Positions 17,552 through 26,495 of a stretch of DNA of 49,426 nt are shown here, piece by piece (the first letter of the stretch is position 1; every line of letters starts with the position of its first letter). Made by a program: the position numbers and the translations under genes. Origin of the DNA: Halogeometricum sp. S3BR5-2 (GTDB lineage Archaea > Halobacteriota > Halobacteria > Halobacteriales > Haloferacaceae); NCBI RefSeq assembly GCF_031624635.1, contig NZ_JAMQOQ010000011.1:1-49426 (forward strand), written 5' to 3'. The notes beneath the pieces are model-generated. The model was not told the origin of the DNA. It made no database searches and saw only the letters and a program-made list of their open reading frames with translations.

Positions 17552-17806
17552 CACCCTGACATCTGTGTCCGAGTGTTGTTCTCGCTGAGTTCGAGCTCCC
17601 CGTTCTTGCAGGAAGTCCTCGATCTTATCGGCCAGCGTATCGGCATCCTCTCTATCGACGTGTACGATCAGCGTTGGCCGGTCTGGATCGTTGTTGTCGA
17701 TGACAAGCGATACGTCTTTGAATTCGTCCGGCTGTCTGTACGCCTCGAATTCCTCGGCGACCTGGTCGGCCAGGTCATCGAGAATATCCACTGGGTCTGA
17801 GGTCAT
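17534..17806 (-). CDS. Small acidic hypothetical protein
   Basis: 90 aa. The ATG at 17806 gives MTSDPVDILDDL; a longer frame exists upstream, but its extra 31 residues do not look like this protein. It has helix-strand-helix character with DVSLVIDNNDPDRPTLIVHVDREDADTLADKIEDFL, a plausible small alpha/beta fold. No family is recognised. It lies on the minus strand after the last TBP-like gene of the restriction operon, separated by 159 bp, so it may or may not be part of that operon. Confidence 0.5.
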   Translation of the reverse strand: MTSDPVDILDDLADQVAEEFEAYRQPDEFKDVSLVIDNNDPDRPTLIVHVDREDADTLADKIEDFLQERGARTQREQHSDTDVRVLATVG

Positions 17807-17965
17807 ATTTGGGTGAGGGGCGCTTTGAAGACGATCACACCTGACGGGCTTGGAGAGAATTCTATCGACTACTACCACCTCCGACAACCAGTTCGACAAG
17901 CAGGTGTTCAGAAGCGTCGTTCTACGAACTGCGAGAGACGTGTTTTCGCATAGAATGCAGAGACA

Positions 17966-18514
17966 TCACTTTTCGAGGTAGGCCGTCACCTGTTCCTGAA
18001 GATGCTTGAACGCATCTTCGGCAGCGTCCACGTCAGAAGCCCCTGTGATGACTATTTTCCCGTTGGCAAAAACCAAGAGAACGGCCGGGTGGTCAGCGGG
18101 CCGATAGATGAGACCGGGGAACTGTTCTGGCTCATATTCCACGGATTCCAAGCCCAACGCGATAGAGAGTGTATTCAGATCGACCGGATCATCCAGCTGT
18201 GCCGTACAGACGACGTTCTGTACCGTGAATCCGGTTTCAGTCTCCGCGTCTACGATGTTCAGCTCGGATAGTGTCGTGAGGAACGCGTCGTTCGTCTCGT
18301 ACAGCTGTTCGAACGTAGAGCACCCACTGATGATGTATTTTCCACTCCGATAAACCGTGATGAGCGGACCACCCTCAACAAGCCGAAGGTAGAGACCATG
18401 GTAGTTCGAAGGGTCGTATTCGGTGTACGGCAGATCCAAGTCGGACTCGACCTCGGCGACATCGAGTTCCACACCCAAATCTCCCGACCCGACAGCGTTC
18501 GCAATAGAGATCAT
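17966..18514 (-). CDS. Divergent TATA-binding protein (TBP-like), coupled to the SNF2 gene
   Basis: 182 aa with two tandem TBP repeats. Repeat 2 is well kept: YEPEQFPGLIYR, then LLVFANGKIVITGASD, with both phenylalanines that normally wedge into TATA DNA. Repeat 1 is diverged: the FPG turn is YHG and the second aromatic is Tyr (TVYRSGKYIISG). The ATG overlaps the SNF2 stop (ATGA at 18511-18514), so the two are probably translated in a coupled way. A cellular TBP normally stands alone as a general transcription factor; placing one inside a helicase/methylase operon is unusual. It could redirect transcription, recruit the SNF2 enzyme to DNA, or act as a sensor of bent DNA; none is shown by sequence. 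Confidence 0.85.
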   Translation of the reverse strand: MISIANAVGSGDLGVELDVAEVESDLDLPYTEYDPSNYHGLYLRLVEGGPLITVYRSGKYIISGCSTFEQLYETNDAFLTTLSELNIVDAETETGFTVQNVVCTAQLDDPVDLNTLSIALGLESVEYEPEQFPGLIYRPADHPAVLLVFANGKIVITGASDVDAAEDAFKHLQEQVTAYLEK

Positions 18515-21480
18515 TCGTCCTTTGCCTCTGTTGGAGAGACGACGTACGCCGCTGTTACTAATTCCGGTTCTTGGGGAGTAACGTGCTTCTCTTCCTCAAG
18601 CCTGGATAGCTCCTCTTCACGTTCTCGTCGTAGACTCTCGACCTTCTGCTTCGCGTTCCCAATCGGCGCGGACATATCCGCACCCTGCTCAGCACGGTGT
18701 TGGTACTGCTCTAACCGCTCTTCCCATTCTTCGATTTGCTCTTCGAAGTATCGCTCAGCGTGCTCACGTTTGATTTCGATCTCCCGTTCTCGTTCGGTTC
18801 GGGCCTCCTCGGCGAACGACTCAACGTGCGTCCATGCCTCCATCTCTGCAGCCTCGTAGAGATCCTCCGCCATACTCGAGAGCCGATCAACCTCGTGCGA
18901 CGATGAGATCTCGCTAGGAGCCGTCGTCCTCGAGAGTTCAGGAATATCAGTCGTTACACTACCATCCGGGCGAACAAAGAGACGAACCAACTTCTCGGTC
19001 ACCACATCCCCGGCACCGGAGACGTAGCCAAGGCGGTAATTGAACAGGATTCCAGGGGTTCGAGACGCCGTCGCAGCGACCTTCGTCGCAATTTCACCCT
19101 GGATCCGGTCGCTGTCCAAGCAGAATTCGATGAGCGACTCAACGAGAGGATGGTCAAGCGAGATGAACTCGACGTCATCCGCCTCCATCGCGATCTCCTT
19201 GGTGAACGTGGCGCGTGGGTACTGTCGTGCCACCTGATTTCCACTAAGGACCTCAGGGACATCCAACTGGAACACGTCCCCTTCCATCCGGGCCGGTCCG
19301 GGTCGAACACCCTTGATAGAGCCGCCGAATTCGTCGAAGAACACTCGCACGAGCGTCTCGATATCGTCCACAGACACCTCGCCGTGTTGACTGCGTTCGA
19401 TCACGTCGAGAATCTCGTCGTCCTCGCCAGAGAGGTCGAAGCGGTCGCGAATCAGAAACTCGTTTTCGACGGTCTGAATCGCTTCGCGTTTCTCCTCGAT
19501 GGTCGCCTCGATATCGGCGACGACACGTTCAGTCGGCTCCCCTTCAGCGATGGCCGCCATAATCGTCTCGTCCAAGTCGACGTCTTCGAGGACGCGACCG
19601 AGGACATCCGAGCGCATCCCGAGGTCCGACTCGATCTGGTTCGTCTTCTCGATGAGCAGGTTGAGGATCTCGCTCTCGCGGGTATCGGCAAAGAAGAGAT
19701 TACGGATTTCGACCGTGTGCTCCTGGCCGTAGCGGTGGAGCCGCCCCATCCGCTGGTCGATCCGGATGGGATTCCACGGGAGGTCGTAGTTCACCATGAT
19801 GTGGGCGAACTGGAGGTTGAGTCCCTCCTGGGCGGCGTCAGTCGCAAGCATCAGGTTGGCCTCCTCCTCGAATTTGCTCATCTCTTCCCGTCGACGGGAC
19901 TGCTCGAGGTCGCCGTACACCTGTGCGACGTCGTGGTCAGCGAAGACCTCGTCGCGTAGATACTCCAGCGTGTCCGTGTATTCGGTGAAGATCAAGATTT
20001 TCTCGTCGGGGTCCTCTGAGAGTATGCGGTCGACGAACTGCCGGAGCAATCGGGCCTTCGAGTCCGTCTCGATGTTCTTGGCCTGCTGCCAGAGCTGTTT
20101 CACGCGGTCCAGTTCCTGCTGGACTTGCGACTGATTGAGCGTAATCGTGACCGTCTCAAGCGCCTCCTCAACCCGAGCGCGTTCTGCGTCGGTCAGCGTC
20201 TCGGGTTCGGTACTATACCGCGGAATGAGGTCCTGAACCTCGTCGGGGAGGTCTTCAGCAACGGCGTCGTTCTGAATCGCCCGCATCCGGTTTTCGAGGG
20301 ACTTCCGGATCGCGTAGATACTCGAGACCAGCCGCTTCTGGTAGATGACCATCGTGAACCCCGCCGCTTGGTTCTCCTCCTGCTGGGCGAGGTTGTAGTA
20401 CTCGCGGATGTACTCGGTGACGTCGTCGTACAGCTTCCGCTCCTCGCGAGTCATCTCGACCGGGAGTGCCTCGATGTTCTTCTCGGGGAACATTCGGGTC
20501 CCGTCAGTTTCGTACATATCATCCTTCAGCCGGCGGATCATCAAGTCCTCAAGCGTCTCGGGACCGATCTGCGACTCGTGGCTGAAGCGATACGGGTCGA
20601 GCAGGCTCACGAGGAAGTAGAACTGGTCTGATTTCCCCTTGTGCGGGGTCCCGGTGAGCAGCAGCAACGCATCGGAGTTATCGGCGACGGCCTCACCGAC
20701 TTGGTATCGCTGTGTCCGCTCGATTGAGTCGTCGCTCGACCGTCTGGCCGTAAGGTGATGGGCCTCGTCGAAGACCGCAACGTCCCACTCCTCGTCGAGA
20801 TTCTGGAGGGCATCGAGGACGGAGACGCGGTCCGACTCGGGGTCGTCTGTGGTCTGCTTCGCGAAGTCGATGGAGGTGATGATGAGGTCCTCCTGTTTCC
20901 AGACGTTCTGGTTGGGGTGGGACTTCCGGTGTGTACGAACCGTCTCGCGGTCGTAGATGACGAAGTTGCGGTCGAACTTCTCGCGCATTTCCTCCTGCCA
21001 CTGGACGGTCAGCGGCGCCGGCGCGACGATGAGCACCCGGTCGGCGCGGTCGCGGGCGATGAGCTCTTCGATGACGATGCCGGCTTCGATGGTCTTCCCG
21101 AGGCCGACCTCGTCGCCGATGAGGTAGCGGTGGTCGTAGGAGTTGAGGATCTCGTAGGCGGCCTGCACCTGGTACGGTTCGATCTCGATTCGGTTGCTGG
21201 TCAGCGAGAGAAAGCGGTCGTATTTATAGGCGAGATCCAGCCGGATCGCCCGCTCTCGAAGGTCATAGTGGAGCGGGGCGTCGGACTGGCCCGCTGTGAG
21301 GCGGTCGACGAGCGAATCGAGTTTCTCGATGTGAGGGAGGCCACTAGGGAGTTTGCGGAGCTGGCCCTCCGATGTGTAGACGTGGAGGAGGTGGCCGTCG
21401 TTGGGCCGTTCCTCGATTTTCGTGATCTCTCCCCGCCCACCGGCGAACTTGATGTGATCGCCCACCTCTAAATCCATCAT
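18511..21480 (-). CDS. SNF2-family ATPase, DrmD/RapA-like
   Basis: 989 aa. The protein opens with a small beta domain (VGDHIKFAGGRGEITKIEE, about 5-40). The SNF2 core follows: Walker A GDEVGLGKT at 122-130, motif Ia APLTVQW, DEAH at 238-241, a TGTPHKGKSDQF segment, ILIFTEYTDTL at the start of the second RecA lobe, and the QRMGRLHRYGQ motif VI. A long charged coiled coil (about 890-965) precedes the C-terminus. The order and size resemble the SNF2 helicase of DISARM (DrmD) and RapA-like ATPases. The start ATG overlaps the TBP-like gene upstream (ATGA at 21477-21480), and its stop overlaps the next TBP-like gene. It likely moves along DNA and cooperates with the methylase encoded upstream. Confidence 0.88.
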   Translation of the reverse strand: MMDLEVGDHIKFAGGRGEITKIEERPNDGHLLHVYTSEGQLRKLPSGLPHIEKLDSLVDRLTAGQSDAPLHYDLRERAIRLDLAYKYDRFLSLTSNRIEIEPYQVQAAYEILNSYDHRYLIGDEVGLGKTIEAGIVIEELIARDRADRVLIVAPAPLTVQWQEEMREKFDRNFVIYDRETVRTHRKSHPNQNVWKQEDLIITSIDFAKQTTDDPESDRVSVLDALQNLDEEWDVAVFDEAHHLTARRSSDDSIERTQRYQVGEAVADNSDALLLLTGTPHKGKSDQFYFLVSLLDPYRFSHESQIGPETLEDLMIRRLKDDMYETDGTRMFPEKNIEALPVEMTREERKLYDDVTEYIREYYNLAQQEENQAAGFTMVIYQKRLVSSIYAIRKSLENRMRAIQNDAVAEDLPDEVQDLIPRYSTEPETLTDAERARVEEALETVTITLNQSQVQQELDRVKQLWQQAKNIETDSKARLLRQFVDRILSEDPDEKILIFTEYTDTLEYLRDEVFADHDVAQVYGDLEQSRRREEMSKFEEEANLMLATDAAQEGLNLQFAHIMVNYDLPWNPIRIDQRMGRLHRYGQEHTVEIRNLFFADTRESEILNLLIEKTNQIESDLGMRSDVLGRVLEDVDLDETIMAAIAEGEPTERVVADIEATIEEKREAIQTVENEFLIRDRFDLSGEDDEILDVIERSQHGEVSVDDIETLVRVFFDEFGGSIKGVRPGPARMEGDVFQLDVPEVLSGNQVARQYPRATFTKEIAMEADDVEFISLDHPLVESLIEFCLDSDRIQGEIATKVAATASRTPGILFNYRLGYVSGAGDVVTEKLVRLFVRPDGSVTTDIPELSRTTAPSEISSSHEVDRLSSMAEDLYEAAEMEAWTHVESFAEEARTEREREIEIKREHAERYFEEQIEEWEERLEQYQHRAEQGADMSAPIGNAKQKVESLRREREEELSRLEEEKHVTPQEPELVTAAYVVSPTEAKDE

Positions 21481-22028
21481 TCTTCAGCCAATAACGATCT
21501 AATCTTGTCCTTTAGCTCCTGAAAGGCTTGCTCAGATCTCTCTCTGCTACTTTCTCCTACGATATTCACCTTTCCCGACCTAAATATCATAACTGTACAA
21601 TTGGCTTGCTCAGGAGTATACAAAACTGCTGAAATTGTATCTGGGTTATACTCAGTCCTTTCTAACCCCAATCCGACCGTGATGGTACTCAAATCCAACT
21701 CTGTGTCTAAATCACCAGATAGCACATAATTACACAGTTCAAACTGCTTCAGGTCGAGGGGATGAGAAGTGACCTCAGATAATATTCTGGTACCTTCATC
21801 CCTTGTATTATAGACTTCATCTTCCGACTTAGCGCCTGTAACAATGAATTTGCCTGTACCATAGATTATCATCAAAGGTCTGTGGTCTTCAATGCGTAGA
21901 TACAGACCAGGGTGCATTTCAGGCTCATACCGCACGTTTTCAGGTAGTGAAGTTGCTAATGAATTCAAATCAAATTCTTCGTCCAATAGACCCACTCCGA
22001 CTACGTTCACTATTTTTATATTATCCAT
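21477..22028 (-). CDS. Divergent TATA-binding protein (TBP-like) between methylase and SNF2 genes
   Basis: 183 aa with two TBP repeats. Repeat 1 has VNVVGVGLLDEEFDLNSLA, YEPEMHPGLYLRI and IIYGTGKFIVTGAKS. Repeat 2 has YNPDTISAVLYT and MIFRSGKVNIVGESS. In the FPG turns the phenylalanine has become His (MHPG) and Ile (TISA), so the DNA-wedging residues are largely lost although the fold pattern remains. Base composition is clearly AT-richer than in the SNF2 gene or the first half of the methylase gene, like the end of the methylase gene next to it. It lies 62 bp after the methylase stop and overlaps the SNF2 start by 4 nt. It is probably a subunit of the restriction-like system and not a general factor. 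Confidence 0.82.
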   Translation of the reverse strand: MDNIKIVNVVGVGLLDEEFDLNSLATSLPENVRYEPEMHPGLYLRIEDHRPLMIIYGTGKFIVTGAKSEDEVYNTRDEGTRILSEVTSHPLDLKQFELCNYVLSGDLDTELDLSTITVGLGLERTEYNPDTISAVLYTPEQANCTVMIFRSGKVNIVGESSRERSEQAFQELKDKIRSLLAEE

Positions 22029-22090
22029 ACAATATTTTGAATTAAATGATCTGGATGCCGTAGGTAGTTTTGATGATGGTGACTTGTCGG

Positions 22091-25000
22091 CTAAATTCCC
22101 TCCTTCACCGTCTTGATCTTCTCTTTTGGGATACTATACAGTTCGTACACCCGCTTATCGATATCTTGTTCTAGTTGTTCGACTTCGTTTTTCAGATTAT
22201 CATAGCGGCTCTTATTCCTCTGGTAATTATTGAAGGAATTCTCAATATCAGAATACTGAGGGAGTGAAATTTTTTCTAGGCGATTGATGAGGGAATTTGT
22301 CTTGGTTGCTTTTTCTCGGAATCCCGCAAATCCGTTCCCCTTCTCAACAGCAAACGGAATAAACTGCTTAAGAAGATTTTCACGCTCTTGACTGAGTCCA
22401 ATAAATTCTAGTGCAGCAAATTTTTGGGTCTCAGTGTATCCCCACTGATCGGTATCATACTCCTCAGGATCTTCCGGTTTATACCGCGCTGACGCGTATA
22501 TCGTCGTTTTCGTGTCTGTTGTCTCAACGTGTACATCTCCAACACGTAGGCCGTCATGTTCCTCGCTCGTTTTACTTAATATTGTATCTGAGACACCTGC
22601 TGGTGGTTGGTATCCTGGAATTTCTTGAAGAGAGTCACCCCATGAATATCCCCCCAAATAATCTGAGAGGTCGATATTAATCTCACTCATTTGGTTCTTG
22701 TTATCTAGGATATCGTCGACAGCACGAACTATTTCTTGATCAACGCTTGTCGGCACTTGGAGTTCATGTAGAAAGCCGGTTTTGTAGGCCCGGAAGCCCC
22801 CGCGTTTCTGCGGCGAAATACCTCTGTATATGAATTCTAAGAGCTCTGAATTAAGTAGGCCCAGCAGGAATTTGAGGTTATAATCTTCGGTAACACGTAT
22901 ACTCTTCACTTTGGTGTTGAAGTAGTAATTTTTGTCACCCGTGTCTGCTGTGAAATTGCTTTGATCGGATATTTCGGGCGTCAAAATCTTCGGATTTTGG
23001 TATATCTCGGAATCCCGTTCGCACCAAAGCTCGTACCAATTCCTGTTTGAATTCATCACATGTGTTCGACTACGGACTTTATCTTCATTTTCTTTCAAGT
23101 AATCCCAGGTGTTCGGGAATTCACTTTTCATTTGATCTTCGGGAATGACTCGATCGTTCTTATAAGGGTAGATAGATTTCAAATCTGTCTTTGGAGGCTC
23201 ATATCTTTTGACATCTTGCCCTTTCAAAACAGGTTTCAGAATTTCTTCTTCAAGTTGATATTCACTCACAGTTTCTGGATCCACGAAATAAACCTCGTCC
23301 TTGGATGTATCAATTCCCTGTGATATAGACTTAGTCACTTTATCTAAAGTGACCAGATCGTCGCTAAATGAGCCAAGGACATTCGCTACTGGTGCAGGTA
23401 TGACATCCCAAGGCTTTTTTGATAAGTCCGAATTATTAAGATTATAGTTCTTCATTCTTTCTCTGTCAAGAGTCTCGTAATCATTTGGATCAGGAGTATA
23501 AACAACGAATTCGTCTTCACTGGTATTATTTGACAGAGAAAGGATACATACGTAGTTCGTAGCCTCACCGAATACCTGAACGTCGGATAGCTCCACGATT
23601 TCAGTTACGTGGGAACGTTCGCTAATCACCTTTCTGAGACCCTCTCCATAGGGTCTCCTCAGGAACATAGATGGCTGTATGTATGATATCGAACCAGTGC
23701 AAATTTCTATTCCCTTCTCAGTGAACAGACAATAGATGTCCCAGCGTCCAGTCGTTGAATCATATTTTGATTTGAAATACGATTTCTGGAACTCGTCGAG
23801 CGACCGAGAGCGTATGTAGGGGGGATTCCCAATTACTGCGTCAAACCCTGGCTTGTCTTTCTCAACACCATCAGAACCATAGAACACTTCGGGATACTCG
23901 AGTCTCCAGTGGAAATAGCGGTCCCGAGATGCCCATTTCTGAGCAGTACGGAACCACTCTAACTCTTCGATTGCTTTCCATTCTTCATCCTCATCTAAAG
24001 CAGCAGCCATCCTCTCGTAAGCACCACTAGGAATCCCGTCCAAGCCAAAGTCGTCTGCCGTAGACACATTTGCCATCGCCTCAAGTCGTTGACGGAGCTT
24101 GTTCCGTTCGAACTCATCATACTTGGCCTCCATCTCCTTGACATCAGCGAGATCCTGATTCTCGATGGCGATGAAGTCCTGATAGATCCGCATTAGCTGT
24201 TCGATGGTCCCCTTCCGGGCCACACCGAAGTCAGCGAGTGAGGCGTTCTCCCCGTCTCCACCAGCATCGGATTCCAGCTCCTCGATTTCCTCAATATCGC
24301 TCCCAACCAACGAATTCCCCGTCTTCAGGTGGTGGTCCAGGAACGCGAGCGGCTGTTCGGCCGCGAGCGTCCTAAGCCAGAGCGACACTTTCGCGAGCTC
24401 GACGGCCAGCGGGTTCAGGTCGACGCCGTAGATACAGCGCTGAGCAACCTGCCGACGGGCCCAATTGATGTCGTGCTCTTCGTCGACGGTCTCGATGCCC
24501 TGCTGGGCGGCTTGGCGCTCCTGAGCGTCGATGATTTCACGCGCGAGATAGTCGATCGCACTCGTCAGGAAGTGGCCACTCCCCATCGCAGGATCGAGGA
24601 TTTTGAGATCGAACACTCCCTCAGCGAACTCCTCAGCGAAGCCACCCTCGTCGAACGCACTCTGGCCCACAAGACTGCCTCGAATGTCGTCGACGAGCGG
24701 GCCGAGCGTCTCATCAACGATGTACTCAACGACATACTCCGGCGTGTAGTAGGACCCCGTCGCCTTCCGCTCGCCAGAGCCAGTCGAAAGGTGGACTTCA
24801 CCCTCCTCGACGATCACCTCGTCACCCTCGCCGGCGGGGACGTACTCACCGTCCTCCAGCGCGAGCGGTTCGTCAGCGACATCGAGCTGATACTCGAGAA
24901 GCCCCTCGTAGATGCTCCCCAGGTGGCGGACGTCCAGCGACGAGTAGTCGACGAAGATCTTCCCGCCGCCGTTGCCGTTCTGACTCCGCGTGAGGAGTTC

Positions 25001-26203
25001 GATGACCTCCGCGAGGTAGGCGTCCCCGACCTGATGGTTCGCGAGGAACCGGGCTTCGACGCTATCGTCCTCATCGGGATTCGTCCGGAACAGGCCGCCG
25101 TTGTACGCGGGGATGTAGAGGTCCTCCTCCGGGATACCGCGCGACTTGCTCCCCTGGTCGATGAGTTTGAACAGCTCGTCCAGCCGGTCCCAGAGATTGT
25201 CCTGCCAGTCGCGATACTTCGGATTCTGACTGTCCAGTTCCTCGGCGATGTCCTGCTTGAGAGAGTTGAGACTGTACGACTCCTCGTAGATTTCGTTATT
25301 CGTATCGAGCAGGTCACGACCCTCACTCTCTGCGTAGAGGACGAAGATGAGCCGATAGAGGTAGATGAGCGAACTGTCGTGAATGAGGCCGAGATCCTCT
25401 TCGGAGAGGTCGTTGTCCGGGTACTGCATGAACCCCTCCGAGAGGATCTTGATCGCCTCGTAGATGTTGTCTTGGAGGTCCTCTCCCAACTCCTGAGCGA
25501 ATACGTTGGACTCGTCGTAGACTTCGTCCAGGAAGCACTCGCCGCTAGAGTCCTCGAGGAATGCGCCGTGCCTGAAAAAGAGGTAGAAGTATTTGAAGTC
25601 CTCAAGATCGCCCTTTTCGAGAACGGTCGGCAGGTCGATCTCGTAGTAGGAGTCGAGGCGATGGCTCGTCGGGCCGTAGTAGAGCCGCCACTTCTTCCCG
25701 TCAGTGAGGACGGCCCACCGCGCCGGCGTCTCCTGCAGGTAGACGTGAATCTGGTAGCTCGGGTTCTCGAAGTCCCGCTCGTGTTCCCCACTCCCACGGG
25801 TGTCGAGTGGCCGACCCCAGCGCTTGGCGTCCGCGACGGCGACGGCGTCCTTGTAGAAATCGCCTCCTTCCTCGCGGCGCTCGAACGCGCCACGTGCGGC
25901 GTCCTCGGACTCGAAGAAGCCATAGTCGGGACGGCGCTGGGTCCGGCTGGTGCTCTCCTCAACCTCGAAGGGGATACCCAGTTTCCGGAACATCGGCCGG
26001 ATGAACTTCTCCTCGAGCTGGGACTCGTTGCGCTTGGGAGCCGTCCCCTTCTCGCGCTCCCACAGGTCCATGATGTCCGCTTTCGCCTCGCGGAGTTCGT
26101 CGTCGCTAAGCTCGTCCCACGCCTCGGTCTCGGGGAGGTGCTCGTCTAGGTAGTAATTCGAGAACAGGTCGCGATTCGTCCGGTAGGTGAGTGCTGTCTG
26201 CAT
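22091..26203 (-). CDS. Type IIG-like restriction-modification protein (nuclease plus N6-adenine methylase plus specificity domain)
   Basis: 1370 aa. The N-terminal part has RRPDYGFFE (about 90-98) and AVADAKRWGRPL (about 122-132), the D...D-x-K pattern of a PD-(D/E)XK nuclease as in type IIG/type I R domains. The methylase domain has motif I LDPAMGSGHFL at about 534-544 and motif IV NPPY at about 791-794, an N6-adenine methylase of the Eco57I/PglX/DrmMI class. The last 500 residues form the target-recognition and helical region. The DNA of that part (about 22091-23870) is much richer in A+T than the first half, a sign of domain exchange. The protein would methylate host DNA and perhaps cut unmodified DNA; it shares an operon with a SNF2 ATPase, as in class 1 DISARM. 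The drmA, drmB and drmC genes are absent. Confidence 0.88.
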   Translation of the reverse strand: MQTALTYRTNRDLFSNYYLDEHLPETEAWDELSDDELREAKADIMDLWEREKGTAPKRNESQLEEKFIRPMFRKLGIPFEVEESTSRTQRRPDYGFFESEDAARGAFERREEGGDFYKDAVAVADAKRWGRPLDTRGSGEHERDFENPSYQIHVYLQETPARWAVLTDGKKWRLYYGPTSHRLDSYYEIDLPTVLEKGDLEDFKYFYLFFRHGAFLEDSSGECFLDEVYDESNVFAQELGEDLQDNIYEAIKILSEGFMQYPDNDLSEEDLGLIHDSSLIYLYRLIFVLYAESEGRDLLDTNNEIYEESYSLNSLKQDIAEELDSQNPKYRDWQDNLWDRLDELFKLIDQGSKSRGIPEEDLYIPAYNGGLFRTNPDEDDSVEARFLANHQVGDAYLAEVIELLTRSQNGNGGGKIFVDYSSLDVRHLGSIYEGLLEYQLDVADEPLALEDGEYVPAGEGDEVIVEEGEVHLSTGSGERKATGSYYTPEYVVEYIVDETLGPLVDDIRGSLVGQSAFDEGGFAEEFAEGVFDLKILDPAMGSGHFLTSAIDYLAREIIDAQERQAAQQGIETVDEEHDINWARRQVAQRCIYGVDLNPLAVELAKVSLWLRTLAAEQPLAFLDHHLKTGNSLVGSDIEEIEELESDAGGDGENASLADFGVARKGTIEQLMRIYQDFIAIENQDLADVKEMEAKYDEFERNKLRQRLEAMANVSTADDFGLDGIPSGAYERMAAALDEDEEWKAIEELEWFRTAQKWASRDRYFHWRLEYPEVFYGSDGVEKDKPGFDAVIGNPPYIRSRSLDEFQKSYFKSKYDSTTGRWDIYCLFTEKGIEICTGSISYIQPSMFLRRPYGEGLRKVISERSHVTEIVELSDVQVFGEATNYVCILSLSNNTSEDEFVVYTPDPNDYETLDRERMKNYNLNNSDLSKKPWDVIPAPVANVLGSFSDDLVTLDKVTKSISQGIDTSKDEVYFVDPETVSEYQLEEEILKPVLKGQDVKRYEPPKTDLKSIYPYKNDRVIPEDQMKSEFPNTWDYLKENEDKVRSRTHVMNSNRNWYELWCERDSEIYQNPKILTPEISDQSNFTADTGDKNYYFNTKVKSIRVTEDYNLKFLLGLLNSELLEFIYRGISPQKRGGFRAYKTGFLHELQVPTSVDQEIVRAVDDILDNKNQMSEINIDLSDYLGGYSWGDSLQEIPGYQPPAGVSDTILSKTSEEHDGLRVGDVHVETTDTKTTIYASARYKPEDPEEYDTDQWGYTETQKFAALEFIGLSQERENLLKQFIPFAVEKGNGFAGFREKATKTNSLINRLEKISLPQYSDIENSFNNYQRNKSRYDNLKNEVEQLEQDIDKRVYELYSIPKEKIKTVKEGI

Positions 26204-26206
26204 GCG

Positions 26207-26398
26207 TTAGATCGGGGTGACGATGAGGAATTTCTCAGAGTCTTTGCTGTCGATGAGAGCATGTGCGACGTCTTTCGTGTCGGCGACATCGAGTTCAATC
26301 GTGTCGCCGATATCAGCGCCGACCGTATCAAGCTCAGATCCGGAGATATTGACTCGTCCGGAGTGGCCGGTGTTTCGACCGATTTTCTTACGCGTCAT
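26207..26398 (-). CDS. Small AbrB/SpoVT-like protein at the head of the methylase gene
   Basis: 63 aa, MTRKKIGRNTGHSGRVNISG and onward. The central part (GRVNISGSELDTVGADIGDTIELDV) resembles the swapped-hairpin AbrB fold, in which a strand, a GxxxGD turn and a second strand bind DNA as a dimer. It ends 3 bp before the methylase ATG, so both are surely co-transcribed. It may control expression of the methylase or be a small subunit. The fold call is tentative. The palindrome AGTCTTTACTTAGACT (26435-26450) lies upstream. Confidence 0.6.
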   Translation of the reverse strand: MTRKKIGRNTGHSGRVNISGSELDTVGADIGDTIELDVADTKDVAHALIDSKDSEKFLIVTPI

Positions 26399-26434
26399 TC
26401 GAGGATATCAGCGACTGTATCAACGAAGTAATAT

Positions 26435-26450
26435 AGTCTTTACTTAGACT
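26435..26450. promoter_or_regulatory. Palindrome by the methylase-operon promoter
   Basis: AGTCTTTACTTAGACT (arms AGTCT/AGACT, 6-bp gap). It overlaps the edge of a minus-strand TATA-like element ACTATATTAC (about 26428-26437), about 35 bp before the 63-aa gene. A candidate operator for a regulator of the methylase-TBP-SNF2 operon, such as the AbrB-like or TrmB-type protein encoded beside it. Confidence 0.5.
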
Positions 26451-26495
26451 GTCGCCTGAAGCGGTTCAATTTTTCAGACGGATATCGAGTTAGCG

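Noticed and set aside
24329-26149. Long plus-strand frame of 606 codons opposite the methylase gene
   Set aside because: It is a mirror of the GC-rich first half of the methylase gene; its composition (long runs of Val, Glu, Arg, Leu) is that of an antisense shadow, and it has no motif or ribosome site.
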